Assembly: GCA_028023455.1 (NCBI GenBank)
Contig: JAQFVV010000233.1
Coordinates: 618,001-682,000 of the forward strand
Length of the DNA: 64,000 nucleotides
From: Epiperipatus broadwayi
Lineage: Eukaryota; Onychophora; Udeonychophora; Euonychophora; Peripatidae
Direction: 5' to 3'
Positions 1-10,959 of the stretch are shown here, piece after piece; within the stretch, counting starts at the first letter, position 1; each line of letters opens with the position of its first letter. The notes beneath the pieces are model-generated. The model did no database searches. It worked only from the letters and a program-made list of their open reading frames with translations, and was not told the origin of the DNA. The position numbers were made by a program, and so were the translations under genes.

Positions 1-900
1 TTCAGAAATTTATTTATATAATATTAAAATGTTTTGTTTAATTTACATTAAATATTAAAAAAATTGTTAAAGCAACCAATTAAAAAAAATCATGGGTCTT
101 TACAAGGCCGGATTCTAACATTAATAAATGGTATAACTATTAATAAAGCTAAAAAACTTATGATTGACCGACTATCAAAAAAAAATTATTTTTTTATTCA
201 GAAGGTGCTAACAATAAATATATATTTGAAGTCATAAAGCTAGCTAATATTTAAAAATGTAAATTTTAATTTAGCTTTAATAAAATTCAGAAATTTATTT
301 ATATAATATTAAAATGTTTTGTTTAATTTAGTATTAAATCTTTAAAAATTTTTGATAAAGCAACCAATTTCACAGTAATGACAGTCTCCATCATTAAAAA
401 AACATTTGGAAAAACATGTGCTTTTAATTAGAGGGATAACATTTAAATCATGAAGAAAATGTGATCACAGTACATAAAGTCATGTTTCAAATGTGATATT
501 TAGTGACAGGAAAAAAAATAGATGCTGTAGTAACATATTTACATTTAATTTTGAATAGCGCATTATTATGTTTATGCAAAGAATTAATAAAAAACACTCG
601 GAAAAAAATTAAAACAAGGGCTTTGAATTACAGAGGTGAAGTATTTAAATCATGAAGAAAATGTGACTACAGTACATAAATTCATGTTTGAAATGTGACA
701 TATAGTAAGGGGAAAAACAGGTGCTTTGGTACTGTATTTACCTTTAGTTTTCGTTAGCATATAATTGAAGTCAAAACAACAGCCTTTCAGGGCAGTTATA
801 TTTCTCATGTTTAATATATAATATTAAAATCTTTTGTTTAATTTGCGATAAATCTGGAAAAAAATTTTTTGTTAAAACAACCAAAAAAAAATTAAAAAAT
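1..900. repeat. Degenerate direct-repeat region
   Basis: Two repeat families alternate here. An approximately 85-bp unit starting TTCAGAAATTTATTTATATA occurs at 1-82, again at 286-370 and more diverged at 786-885; the last two are exactly 500 bases apart at their TTCAG starts. A second unit containing ATTTAAATCATGAAGAAAAT occurs at 441-555 and 643-755, offset about 202 bases. No coding sense is visible. The left edge is cut by the window start, so the array may extend further. It could be the end of a larger repeat-containing transposon or a decayed satellite. Confidence 0.6.
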
Positions 901-904
901 ACCT

Positions 905-1290
905 GGTTTTAAACAGCTGGGTGCAGTATGGTTGGATATAAAACTAATGTCATTATGTGATACCAATGACTCAAGGAAATCATGGAAAGTGCATATTTCT
1001 TTTAAGTTTTTCAATTGTTTCTTCAGAATGTGTTTGTCACGATCCTATATTCAGTTCATTACCATCAAGAAAATACACCTATGGATGAGTCCAACATGAT
1101 CAATACAAATCCAATGTGTTTTGTGGTCAATATCCATGCTATATATTTTTTCCCTGAAATGTTTGTGGTCACTTGGTATTTATCACAATTTGACAAAATA
1201 TTGTATTACATTATTGATACTAGGCCATCATACTTTGCAATGGGAAGGTGCTATAGATTGTACTATACCAAGATGAATTGGTGAATCAGA
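905..1290 (-). pseudogene. Gypsy integrase remnant
   Basis: Read on the minus strand with several frame changes, this segment matches the layout of a Ty3/Gypsy integrase, the enzyme that inserts element cDNA into the host genome. From high to low coordinates I see an HLGIVQSIA-like stretch (the HPG...K zinc-binding region), then WICIDHVGLIHRCIFLMVM, corresponding to the first catalytic Asp region (consensus IDYAGP..FLVVVD), then LESLVSHNDISFIS, corresponding to the second (VSDNG.SF). Stops and frameshifts are frequent, so it cannot be functional. A plus-strand ORF over the same bases is a shadow. Only about 400 bp separate this from the gag zinc knuckle, so protease, RT and RNase H are missing or unrecognisable. 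Confidence 0.55.
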
Positions 1291-1569
1291 TGGAAAACAT
1301 GGTGATGACCACTGCTCAGTATTGTTTATGCAGTTTATCTCTGTCATTCCATATAGATTTATGAAGTAGTTCAGGGTGACAGCTAGGTCAACTTCTGCTG
1401 ATCCATCTGATTAGTACTTTATATCCTTTATCATCTTTTATCTAACCTGCTATCTTTTTGCTGGCTTTAACTTTGATATTTCAGCCATCTATATAGTTAA
1501 TGTGTAATATTTCTCTGGTTCTGACTTACTTGGAATTCTTGAAATTTCATCCACATATTTCATTATATT

Positions 1570-2560
1570 TCATTTTCTAAAATTTGGTTTGAAATCATAT
1601 CTTGTTGATACATTCATAATATGGGTATTTTTAATTTCACATTTTTGATTATTTCTTTTGGGAAAGGTGAATGAACCTTTACTTTCTTTTTTCATTTCAG
1701 ATCTACATACTCTTTCTAAAGGTTCAACAGTTGCACAGGCTCTACAATGCTCCTTATTCACATCATGTAGCATATGTTCTCACACCAACAGAAAACTAAC
1801 TCTTTCAAATTATTTTTGAGAGACTGATTTTTACTGTCAATCTTCTTTAAGAATACACTACAATAATTATTATTACCAAAATTTTGAAATTCTTTCTATT
1901 GATTTAATACAATTTCATAGGCTAATCCCAATTTAATCACTTCCTCATAAGTTAAATCTCTAGAGGCCAACAACTGCTAAACTAAGCCTATTATTGTACA
2001 TCCCCAAAAATAACTGTTCAAGTAGTGTTCTCAAGATCATCTCCATATTTATAACTTTTAGCACACTCTCTTAATGCCTGATCATAATCACATAATCTTT
2101 CTCCCTTATCTCATCATCTATTTCTAAAATGTAGGCTGTCGAATAAAAACTTTTCTATTACTATTGTGTATGGCAATTTCTCTGGGGCCTCATTACCTCA
2201 TAACTGATTTGCAATTTGGATTATAACATAACAAAGTAGCAACTTTAATGGGGTCAATAGAAGTTCCATTTATAAAAAAAGATTTTTCTATCCTCTTAAG
2301 ATAAATTGGCTAATTGAGAGTATTATTGACATTAAAGTCATTTATTGTCGCTTGTGACATAAACATCATGGTATTATCCTAATCTCAAATATAACAATAA
2401 AATAAAAATTCACAATCATCTAAATTTGTTCACAAGCTAACTTTTCCTCAGGCTGACTAATTGAGCTAGTTTTCTAATTACAGAATTAAAACCTATTATC
2501 AACTACTACAGTTTCTAGTTACAAAATCAAACTACAATTTGAATCCTACCCTGTTACCAA
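1570..2560 (-). pseudogene. Gypsy gag remnant with zinc knuckle
   Basis: Minus-strand remnant of a Ty3/Gypsy Gag, the capsid and nucleocapsid polyprotein. At about 1755-1700 the frame reads CRACATVEPLERVC, fitting the C-x2-C-x4-H-x4-C nucleocapsid knuckle with the His replaced by Pro. Upstream (2000-1840) is LTYEEVIKLGLAYEI, resembling the C-terminal part of Gypsy Gag before the knuckle. There are several stops and frame changes. A candidate primer-binding site (TTGGTAACAGGG on the minus strand near 2560) lies just upstream, next to a possible LTR. It belongs with the integrase remnant at 905-1290. The family assignment rests on the knuckle and the order of parts. Confidence 0.55.
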
Positions 2561-2561
2561 T

Positions 2562-2908
2562 TGCAGCAGTTTTCTGCTGTATACTACCACCATGAGTACT
2601 GTAGTTAGTACAAGTGAACAGATAAGCAGAAATAAATATTACATAAACAATTTTATTAATTAATAACTGATCTTTATTTAGCTAGCAAGATAATATAAAA
2701 AGTAATATTAAAATAAAACATATATACAGCCATAAAGACTTACAAAATAAAAAATATGGCCGATGTGGCATGCACAAGTCTCTAGGTCCACTTTGGAACC
2801 TTCAGTAGTGGAATTCACTGGGTACTCCATCATCATCTTATACACTTGAACTTCAGCCTTTGTATTTTCATATCATAATGTAGTTTCCATTATGTGAATG
2901 TGTTCACA
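2562..2908 (-). repeat. Possible 5' LTR of the Gypsy remnant
   Basis: On the minus strand this block starts TGTGAACAC, ends CTGCTGCA, contains AATAAAG (near 2680) and is followed directly by a PBS-like TTGGTAACAGGG and then the gag remnant. Those are the expected LTR hallmarks (TG...CA ends, polyadenylation signal, adjacent primer site). No second LTR was found on the other side, so the boundaries are inferred from position only. Confidence 0.3.
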
Positions 2909-3499
2909 TATCCTATTACAGATCATTCTCAGTTAGCAATGCTATAATCTTTTAATTACCTCAGCATACCAGAGAAATTTCTAGATTCAGATTATCAATC
3001 TAATTACTTATAATGCTATTTCTATTTCTGGAACAGAAACAATTCTTTTAATTTTAATCGGTTCACTTGATCTTTAAGATTAATTGATAATTAAAACACA
3101 GATATTTTCTATTCATGAAAATATCTAAGCAAGAACTTATCTGAAATGTTTTGCTTTAATAAAATATATCTTTTCTTTTTACATTTAGTTTACTTACAAT
3201 TTTCTTTATTTATTTCTAAACATAGCATTATAAATATCAGTTTTTATTTCAAATGTCAGATTTTTCACCAAGTAATCTTCATGCAAAAGATGTATAATAT
3301 AAAGTTCCATAGTTGACCAGTTAATTTCAAAATGCCCACAAACTTTCTCAATTGAGTTAAATATATCAACATATTTATATGAGAACTAATTTATATGTAG
3401 TACTCTTATTCAGAAGGAAAAAACAACATACAAAGCAACAGATTAAGCAGTAAATAAGGAATGTAATAAAATTAATAGCTATTTAAGTAAACAAGATTA
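2909..3499. other. AT-rich stretch, nothing recognised
   Basis: AT-rich sequence between the Gypsy remnant and the hAT transposon. I see no ORF, inverted repeat or RNA gene in it. Confidence 0.4.
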
Positions 3500-3507
3500 A
3501 TCTAGAA

Positions 3508-5826
3508 CAATGGTCTCAATCTTTTTCTTGTCGCAGCAATAACAAAAAAAATTTGGCAGCATACTAATATAACAATAAGATAAATTTAAAAAAATTTCAT
3601 TTGTTTAAATGATTGATGTAAATATAACATATTTTGTAAAAACTGCATAGGATAATAATTTTCAATTTAATATAAAATACAATTCCATTACAAAGTTAAT
3701 GCAGAATTTGAGCTTGGTGGTTTTTTATAATTTCTTTTATATTTGGGTGTAAAAAGAATAACATTTGTCAAAGCTGAAAATCTGAATGCACACAAATAAG
3801 ATGTGGAAAATTGTAATAGTACATTTAAAGCTTTTTTTTTGATATTGTTGGATAATTGTATGAAAGATTAATCCAGAATGAATTAATTGATTCTTGTGAA
3901 TGATTAGAAATTAAATCTCGGTTCTTATTACAAACAGAAATTAGTTCTTCCTCTTCTTGCAAAGTTAAATCATACATAAAGGTATTGTTTATTACAAACG
4001 GATTTAGAATCCAATCAAATTTGTCTATTTTTAAATTTGGAAAGTAATAAACAATCCTCTGCTCTAATATTGCCAAATGATCAATAACTATTTTATGAAT
4101 TATTTTATAACAGTCTTTTCACTCAAACTTTTCTAAATTACCTTCTTGTGCTTTATTCTTCCATAAAGTAATTTTTTTTTTTTAAATCCCAACAATTTAT
4201 CGGTTGAGTTTAAAATATTTTCTTTCAGCCCTTGCATACTTGTATTTATGTTATTAAAAATAACAAAAATATCAGATAAGTAAGCCAGCTTAGCACTACA
4301 TATTTTGCCATCCAACAAATTAACAAAATCTTGATTATTATCTTGTTCAAAAAATATCTTTATCTCATTTTTTAATTGAAGCACATGAGATAAAACTTCC
4401 CCTCTGGACAACCATCTAACTTTCGTATGCAGTAACAACGATTCATATTTTGAATCCATAGCCTGGAATAATTGAATCAATAGGTGACTTTTTAATGGAC
4501 TTGATTTTATATAATTAAACATATTAACACATTGCTCCAGTACTATTTTCATTTCTGATGGTAACTGCTTTGTAACCAGTGTTTCCCGATGCAAAAAACA
4601 ATAGGAAATTACAATATCTGCATTATGTTCTTTTACATGCCCTACAATTCCTTTTATAGATCCAGTCATAATGGGAGCACCATCTGTGCAAATACTAATG
4701 TATGAATCCCATGATATTTCAATTTCTTGTAAATACGAATTAATTTCATCGAAAATGTTTTCCTGTTGCAAAATCAGATAATTCACGACAACATAGAAAT
4801 TGATTAATTATATTATTTTCGTGAATGAATCGAATGAATGCAATTAAGTGAGCTTTTCCCTAATACCATTGTTTTGTCGATTTGTAGAGCAAAATTTGAA
4901 TTTGCAAGAGTTTTAGCAGTATTTTCTTCAATATTTTGAGACAAATCTATAATTCTGCGATGAATTGTGTCATTTTAAAGTGGTATTTTACAAATATCAA
5001 TTTCTACTGACTCACCAATCATTCTCTTTACAATTTTATGACTAGCAGGTAATATAATTTCTTCAGCTAAATTATGTGGTTTTAATTTAAGAGCAATTAA
5101 TTCAGCCACTTGATAAGAAGCTATATGAGCTTTTTCAGATACACTAAATTGCTTCTCAAAAAACTTTATTTCTTTTGTACTTGCTGATAATGAATTTTGA
5201 AAATAGTTTTTGTGTTTTGATGCAAGCGAAGAATGAGTAGTGAGCAAGTGACGTTGGAGTTTGTTTGGAACCATAGCACTGTTTGCTAATTTACAACCAT
5301 ATCCCACACACTTAGGAATAATTTTATCATTTTCCATTGTGTAAGTAAATTCAAATTTTATGAAGTTGTCATGATATTTACGATGAACATTACATTTTTT
5401 TTGGCAGAGGAAATATTTTTACTTGTACTAGGCTTGGGCTCATTAACATGATCGCTAACATCATCATTACCATCATTAAGTTTTCTTTTTTTATCCATTT
5501 ATCCATTTTAGAAGGTTTTAAAACAGAAATGCTTTTGTTAAAAATTTATTCAAAACTGCATATTGTATACCTCTGAATCCATTTTAATTACGTTTGTTAA
5601 CACAATATTGTGATATTACACATGTGAATCCAATTATATAAGTTGCCGTATGCACACTTCAATCTGTCGATTAGTAGACAACAATATATAGTATTATAAG
5701 CCAGTATCTAAAGCTGTAATAGTCATGCATATTGCACACTTTTCTGATGTTGCTTATATATGGTGACATACTTCAAGAATCTCACGGCACACTAAAGAGC
5801 CACAATGCAGTGGTTGAGAAACACTA
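3508..5826 (-). mobile_element. hAT DNA transposon (ZBED/Charlie-like), degenerate
   Basis: A 2,319-bp element with short imperfect terminal inverted repeats: left end CAATGGTCTCAATC, right end (reverse complement) TAGTGTTTCTCAACC, the usual hAT form CAGTG.TTCTCAA. It is flanked by 8-bp target duplications ATCTAGAA (3500-3507) and ATCTCGAA (5827-5834), matching at 7 of 8 positions. Both the 8-bp length and the terminus motif are hAT hallmarks. Subterminal sequence just inside both ends carries the GTGCCG/CGGCAC-type motif common in Charlie-like elements. It contains a minus-strand transposase broken by stops and frameshifts, so mobilisation would need an enzyme supplied from elsewhere. Confidence 0.85.
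3660..5506 (-). pseudogene. hAT transposase (ZBED5/SCAND3-like), broken
   Basis: Transposase of the hAT element, which would cut and reinsert it. The start is taken at the ATG at 5506-5504, giving MDKWIKKRK, typical of this family. In order: N-terminal basic start; a BED-like zinc finger (about 5340-5220: CVGYGCKLANSAM, then LQRHLLTTHS); a middle block (5100-4975 and past an in-frame stop at 4975) with CKIPL and NDTIHRRI; the catalytic RNase-H-like core with CTDGAPIMTGS (about 4690), CFLHRETLVTK (4600) and VRWLSRGEVLSH (4410); and the hATC dimerisation region with EEEELISVCNKNRDL, then FSTSYLCAFRFSALTNV (about 3790). Visible lesions are a frameshift in the T-run at 5395-5402, a stop at 4975, an indel near 4755 and a frame change at the T-run near 4172. 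Clearly a pseudogene, with family identity strong from motif order. Confidence 0.85.
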
Positions 5827-5834
5827 ATCTCGAA

Positions 5835-6787
5835 AGTTATGCTTTATGTTAAATTAAAAAAACAAAAACAATACTATCTAATTGTTGCCTATAAGAACTT
5901 CCCTATTCTCTATCAACAGTTTGCGTTTTTTAGAAAGGTGGAGTTTGGAAAAAGTGCTTTCAGTAAGTAATCACATAGAAAGATTGATCTAGTCAGGCAC
6001 AAATCAATTTAATAATTATAATGTTAGATTAAACTACTCCAGGAAATAATAATGAAAATATTTTTCATAAGTTGAGTGGTGTGTTTATTGTATATGTTTG
6101 AAATTTTACAGCAATATTCTGTAACATTTTCCAGTAGATAGCATCTTCCAACGTGTTTCCAAAAATATATATATTATTCAGTCAGATAAACTGCAGAATC
6201 TCTTTTATTAAATTAGTAAGAGAGCTTATTAACTATAATTTGCAATCACACACACACACACACACACAAATATATGATGGGTGACTAGTGACAATATTAA
6301 AAAGTTTTTCATCTCAAGTAATTACATCTTTCCACATTACCATCATGGTATTCATAATAAGTATTTATAGCTATATATGACTTATTTTCTAGTTCAAATA
6401 TTATCAATACAATACTCTGAAAATGAATGATGCATATAAATTAATGATATTGTTAAAGTTTAATTTCATTTATTCTGAGAGAGGCAAATTCTTTATTAAT
6501 CAGTGAAATGATTTTAAAGCAGAATATCAATTTCCTATTGATTAATTTCTAAAATGATAAATACTTTTCAGGTCAATAATAAAATTTAAATGTTTAATTT
6601 GAATAGAAAATACTAAGCTATAATATATATAATTCATTGTAATTGTTGAATAATAAATACAATATCCATTATGAAATTCAATATAAAAAATATTATTTCT
6701 GACAATTGCTGCTTCTTAGGACAATAAATAAATTAATATATCTAAGTGACAAAAATTGTTCTCTTTTATCTTTCTTTTTTTTTTCAT
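5835..6787. other. AT-rich intergenic DNA with a CA microsatellite
   Basis: No coding or element structure recognised. A (CA)11 microsatellite lies at 6247-6268. The remainder is AT-rich low-complexity sequence. Confidence 0.5.
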
Positions 6788-6888
6788 ATGTCATAGCATC
6801 GGCCGGGAGGCGAACCCACAGCCGTCTGCAAACAACTACTTGCTTGCAAGGCGACTACGTTGACCTCTCGGCTAACAACGCTTGACAT
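6788..6888 (-). mobile_element. tRNA-like cassette A with inverted flanks
   Basis: A 101-bp unit bounded by ATGTCA (6788-6793) and TGACAT (6883-6888). Its minus-strand core (6881-6796, 86 nt) looks tRNA-like: a 5' GCGTTGT pairs imperfectly with a 3' CGATGC end, there is an A-box-like TAGCCGAGAGG and a B-box-like GGGTTCGCCTCCC. The middle folds as one long hairpin rather than a standard anticodon arm, so it is not a normal tRNA gene. On the minus strand the 3' flank runs TATGACATATG followed by A residues, as in the two related cassettes near 42.5 and 43.7 kb, which carry a different, tRNA-Gly-like core. Confidence 0.55.
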
Positions 6889-6899
6889 CTTTCTTAGTT

Positions 6900-9000
6900 T
6901 CTCACTTTAAGCAATTGTTCAATTCTATTTTTAGATTTTCATTTTTTTTCAACAGACTAGCAAGTAAATTAAAAAGCAGAAAAAAATATTAATCATTAAC
7001 TATTTAAAATAAATTTTCTTCGATTTGATTGTATTGTTTACACAAATCTTATTAAAAGGCTAGAATGAATTTGCTACAAATAAATTCAAAAAATAAAAGA
7101 TAACAAGATCACCTTTATTTAAAAGCAGACAAGAATTTTAATTTTAACAAAGTAACAAAAAAATAATAATAACTTTAAGCTTTACTATATTATTATAAAA
7201 TATTATATAGATATAAAAATAAATTTTAATAAAATCCACATAACAATTGGCATATATATATAGTAAGTAAAAGACAGAATAAATTGATAATACAAAGCAA
7301 TAACATCTAATTATCCTTAGGAATAGTTTGTCATTGATTGCCACCTTTTTAAAACAGTTTACTTTCTAGCATCTTAATTTTTGATGTACATCACAACTTT
7401 TAATAAGCCTTAATATCATTAAAATATTTATTATTAAGTTATTATTATTACTAGTCAATATTTACATTTAATATTTGTTTACAATAGTAATGGTATCCAA
7501 ATCAGAATTTAATTATTACTGTTTTTATGTTGTACAATATGCAATTATAAACTTGAATATAAGAGAAAAAGAACAATTCAGTGAAAATATATATGTATAT
7601 ATTCAAATGATATAGATCTAAAATATATGTAATGTAAAATAAGTTTAGTGTTCCTCCTTATGTATTATTGACACATCTATTCGACTAATGTATACAAAAA
7701 AAAAAAAAAATCTCTTATTTTTATTTTTCAAAAAATTCATGCTTTAACTAAAATCTTGTAGGAGGTAAATAAAATAAAGGAATAAATATATGACTTTCTA
7801 ATTATTAATAACAGTGCTATAAATAGTTGATTGTAAAAAAAAAAAAAAACCACACTTCATATTTATTGTTATTAATCTCTATAAATGAATAAATAGGTCA
7901 TTCTAGAGAACATCAGAAAAGAAAAAAAAGACTGTTAAAAAAAAAAAAAATTTAATATGTTTATTAAACATAAAATAAAAATGTTGATTTCTATTATAAG
8001 ATTAATCATTTATCCATCAAATAATAGAAATTTGTTATTAGATGTAAATTTATTTAATTAACTCTAGCAAACAGATCGAGATTTTTGAGATACTATTAGC
8101 TAAATTAAAAATGACTTCAAATGTCTAGCAGCCAAATTGTGATACAAAATACCCGAAAGCTTTGGTAACATTATATTAATGTTCTTATATAACATCCAGG
8201 TAACTGAATTAAGATTGTGATGCCTATGGATGAATGTGTTAGTAAAAAGTAATAATCAAATGATTTGTCACTTGGGTGCTCAGGAAACCATAAAATGTTG
8301 AATTGTGAACCATGGAACTTTACCTCGAGTTCACCATCTATCTTGCATGAAAACATGCATGACACTGTTTACAATGGAAATGGAAGGTGATAATATAAAA
8401 GTACAATGATTAATACAAACAAATCACAAGTAAGAATAAGTCAATTACAGTACTGCAAAAGATTGCATAGTAAAAACTGATTGCTTTCCATAACTTGCAA
8501 ATAAATGAATACAATATTTTAAAAAACTAATAATGAAATCAATATGATTCTAACTTCTGATATCAAAAAATATAGAGTGGTGCATCAAAAGACATATTTA
8601 ATACTGACCAAAAAGATAAAAATTGCAGATAAATTTTAGAAAATGCATTAAAAATAAATAAATAAAAGTATATATATATGATCAGTTGCTTGGAAAAATA
8701 AATGAAGTTCAAACCTCAAAGCAACAGGTCAAGCACAATATCTACATTCACTTGACTAAATTGAAATTTATTTTCTTTCTTAAACTGGGAATCAATCCAC
8801 AAAGCATTAGCTCTTGAGTCTCTTACCATTGTTCTAAATCATGGTAAACAATATATTAAATAATTTTGAAGAAAACAATTTTTTACTTCAAAAAATTTAT
8901 ACTGTATATATAAATTACAATTTAATCAGATAATTTAATCAAATGTTGAAGAAATATTAAACATTATAAAATATAAAAAACAAACACAATTTTTTTTAAT
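6900..9000. other. AT-rich DNA, no element recognised
   Basis: Low-complexity AT-rich sequence with several A-runs (near 7695, 7835 and 7935). A slightly less AT-rich patch at 8160-8380 holds a 64-codon minus-strand ORF that I could not relate to any family. Nothing else stands out. Confidence 0.4.
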
Positions 9001-9194
9001 AACAATATTTGGTTGTGATCTGATCCAGCGTGTCAGCCGCGGGATGGCGCTATTTCTAACCAAAAACACATTAATATAACGTTCCCGGGTTAGCGATTCT
9101 CTATTAATATATATATATTTTTGGGGCGGTTTACAAATTTTATTTTCTTCCGTTTCTAAATTATTTTCCCCAAATAATATTTACCTTACTTTTA

Positions 9195-10130
9195 TTGGTT
9201 TACATTTGATTGACAATAATTAGTGGCAGGGATGTTTTTTTTTTGTGTGTGTGTATGATTGTTGACAACAATTATCGGGAGAAGGGGTATATGTTTAAAT
9301 AATAGCTTATGTTACTTTTAGTAGTGAACATTTGATTGACAACAATTAGTGGGAGGGATGCTTTTGGGTTATGATTAAATAATAATTTACGTTACTTTTA
9401 TTTTACATTTGATTGACAACTGATTTGACTTTCTTTCATTTATAAATTATTTTGGTTTCCCAAATAATATTTTTGACAATGGGACAATAATAGTTGTTTC
9501 TTTAATTTTTATTGACAAGATGGTCTTTTTTGGAGTATGTTCAAATAGTAATTTGGGTTATGTTTAAAAAATAATTTACCTTACTTTTATTGGTTTACAT
9601 TTGATTGCCGACAACAATTAGTGGGAGGGTTGTTTTTGTGTATGATTAAATAATAATTTACGTTACTTTTATTTTTACATTTGATTGCCGTCAACAATTC
9701 TTAGGAGAAGGGTTGTTTTTTTTTGTGTGTGTATGTTTAAATAAAATTTAAGTTACTTTTATTGGTTACATTTGATTGACAACCAATTTTACTTTCTTTT
9801 TTTCATTTATAAATTATTTTGGTTTCCCAAATAATATTTTCGACAATGGGAAATAATAGTTGATTCTTTATTTTTTATTGACAAAAGTGGGTCTTTTTTG
9901 GTGTATGTTCAAATAGTAATTTGGGTTATGTTTAAATAATAATTTACGGTTTTACTTTTATTGGTTTACATTTGATTGCCAACAACAATTAGTGGGAGGG
10001 TTTTTTTTTTCTGTATGATTAAATAATAATTTACGTTACTTTTATTTTACATTTGATTGCCGACAACAATTATTGGGAGAAGGGATGTATGTTTAAATAA
10101 AAATTAAGTTACTTTTATTTTACATTTGAT
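9195..10130. repeat. Higher-order tandem array inside the TIR element
   Basis: Units beginning TGGTTTACATTTGATTG start at 9195, 9591 and 9962, giving periods of 396 and 371 bp and about 2.4 copies. Each large unit is built from smaller related modules containing ACATTTGATTG, GACAACAATTAGTGGGAGGG and AATAATTTACGTTACTTTTA, plus a longer module with TTTGGTTTCCCAAATAATAT and CGACAATGGG. The shared pattern indicates amplification within the element. Confidence 0.75.
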
Positions 10131-10470
10131 GAAGGCCATTTGGAATCCCTCAAACAAGCTGCCCTTTACGAAGTGAACATTTCCATCAGCAACAATGAGA
10201 CTTACAAACGAAAGTCAAAAGATGTTTATGGACCTCAAGTCTGCATATATTTACCGCACAATCATATCTTTTCTTTCAGCAGGATGTTTTTCTGCTGTAG
10301 AAATGTTCCAGTGCTGGCTTCCATGTCTGGCAATTCCCATCTTTTCAAGTTTTCTGTGTTCGAATTACCCATATTCTTGGTCTCGGAAGATTTCTCGCTA
10401 AAACGTGACTTAAAGTGTGATCGTCAAAAAAATTCAGCTACCCCACCCTAATCGAGAATTTAGGAGGCTT
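10131..10470 (+). other. GC-richer non-repetitive segment in the TIR element
   Basis: Base composition changes sharply here: the segment is visibly richer in G and C than the tandem array on one side and the AT-rich DNA on the other. It holds a plus-strand ORF (10140-10451, 103 codons) starting MESLKQAALYEVNISISN and an overlapping ORF in another frame; both read without stops but resemble no family I know. A pyrimidine tract followed by CAG near 10280 would fit a splice acceptor. It could be a captured piece of a host gene, a transposase remnant beyond recognition, or chance ORFs. I do not assign a function. Confidence 0.3.
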
Positions 10471-10719
10471 ACAGCTTTATGAGGAACAATCACGACACTG
10501 TTAAAACTGTTAAAAGGTAACAGTACATCAATTCGTATTTTTTAAAAAAGGCTCCAATGAAAATTTAAATAATTTTGACACGATCAACTTAACACACCCT
10601 TGTACGATATTGTTACATTAAACACATAACACAGCATTATGATGTAGTGTGTGACACAAACAACTAAGGCATTTTCCTCTGCTTTTAGCATAGAAAAAAG
10701 CCATACCATTAGCCGCTAA

Positions 10720-10830
10720 GCCGAGTTAACACTTTCTAGGTTTTATCGTAGAAAGAAGGTTTAACTCCGAGTTAACACTCTTTCTCCATTTTAGCATAGA
10801 AAAAAGACTTAACTCCGAGTTAACAATCGT
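10720..10830. repeat. Short hairpin array
   Basis: The near-palindrome TTAACTCCGAGTTAAC occurs at 10761-10776 and 10809-10824, with a partial copy at 10721-10730, giving a repeat step of about 47 bp. Between copies are small stem-loops such as CTTTCTA...TAGAAAG and TTCTA...TAGAAAGAA. The array lies just inside the right terminal repeat of the 9.0-10.96 kb element. Confidence 0.6.
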
Positions 10831-10959
10831 TCTAGGATTTATTGTAGAAAGAATGTGTAAAGGCTTTGGTGCGGCCGCGGAAACAGCATATTTCTAGAAA
10901 TTAAGCTAGAAATAGCGTCATCCCGCAGCTGACATGAAAGATCAGAACACAACCCAATA

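Larger units (their letters stand above)
9008..10957. mobile_element. Composite TIR element, mariner-like ends
   Basis: A 1,950-bp element with 53-bp terminal inverted repeats at 9008-9060 and 10905-10957, identical at 44 of 53 positions by my alignment. The outermost bases are TTTGGTTGTG and TTGGGTTGTG, and the element is flanked on both sides by TA (9006-9007 and 10958-10959), as expected for Tc1/mariner-type TA duplication. No transposase is recognisable inside, so it is non-autonomous. It carries three distinct parts: a higher-order tandem array (9195-10130), a GC-richer non-repetitive segment (10131-10470) and a short hairpin array (10720-10830). Superfamily is inferred from the TA flank and terminus only. 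Confidence 0.7.

Noticed and set aside
1015-1284. Plus-strand 89-codon ORF
   Set aside because: It is the antisense shadow of the decayed Gypsy integrase on the minus strand.
8171-8365. Host exon on the minus strand
   Set aside because: An acceptor-like TTTCCATTGTAAACAG and donor-like GAG/GTAAAG lie nearby, but the ORF shows no similarity and short splice motifs are expected by chance.
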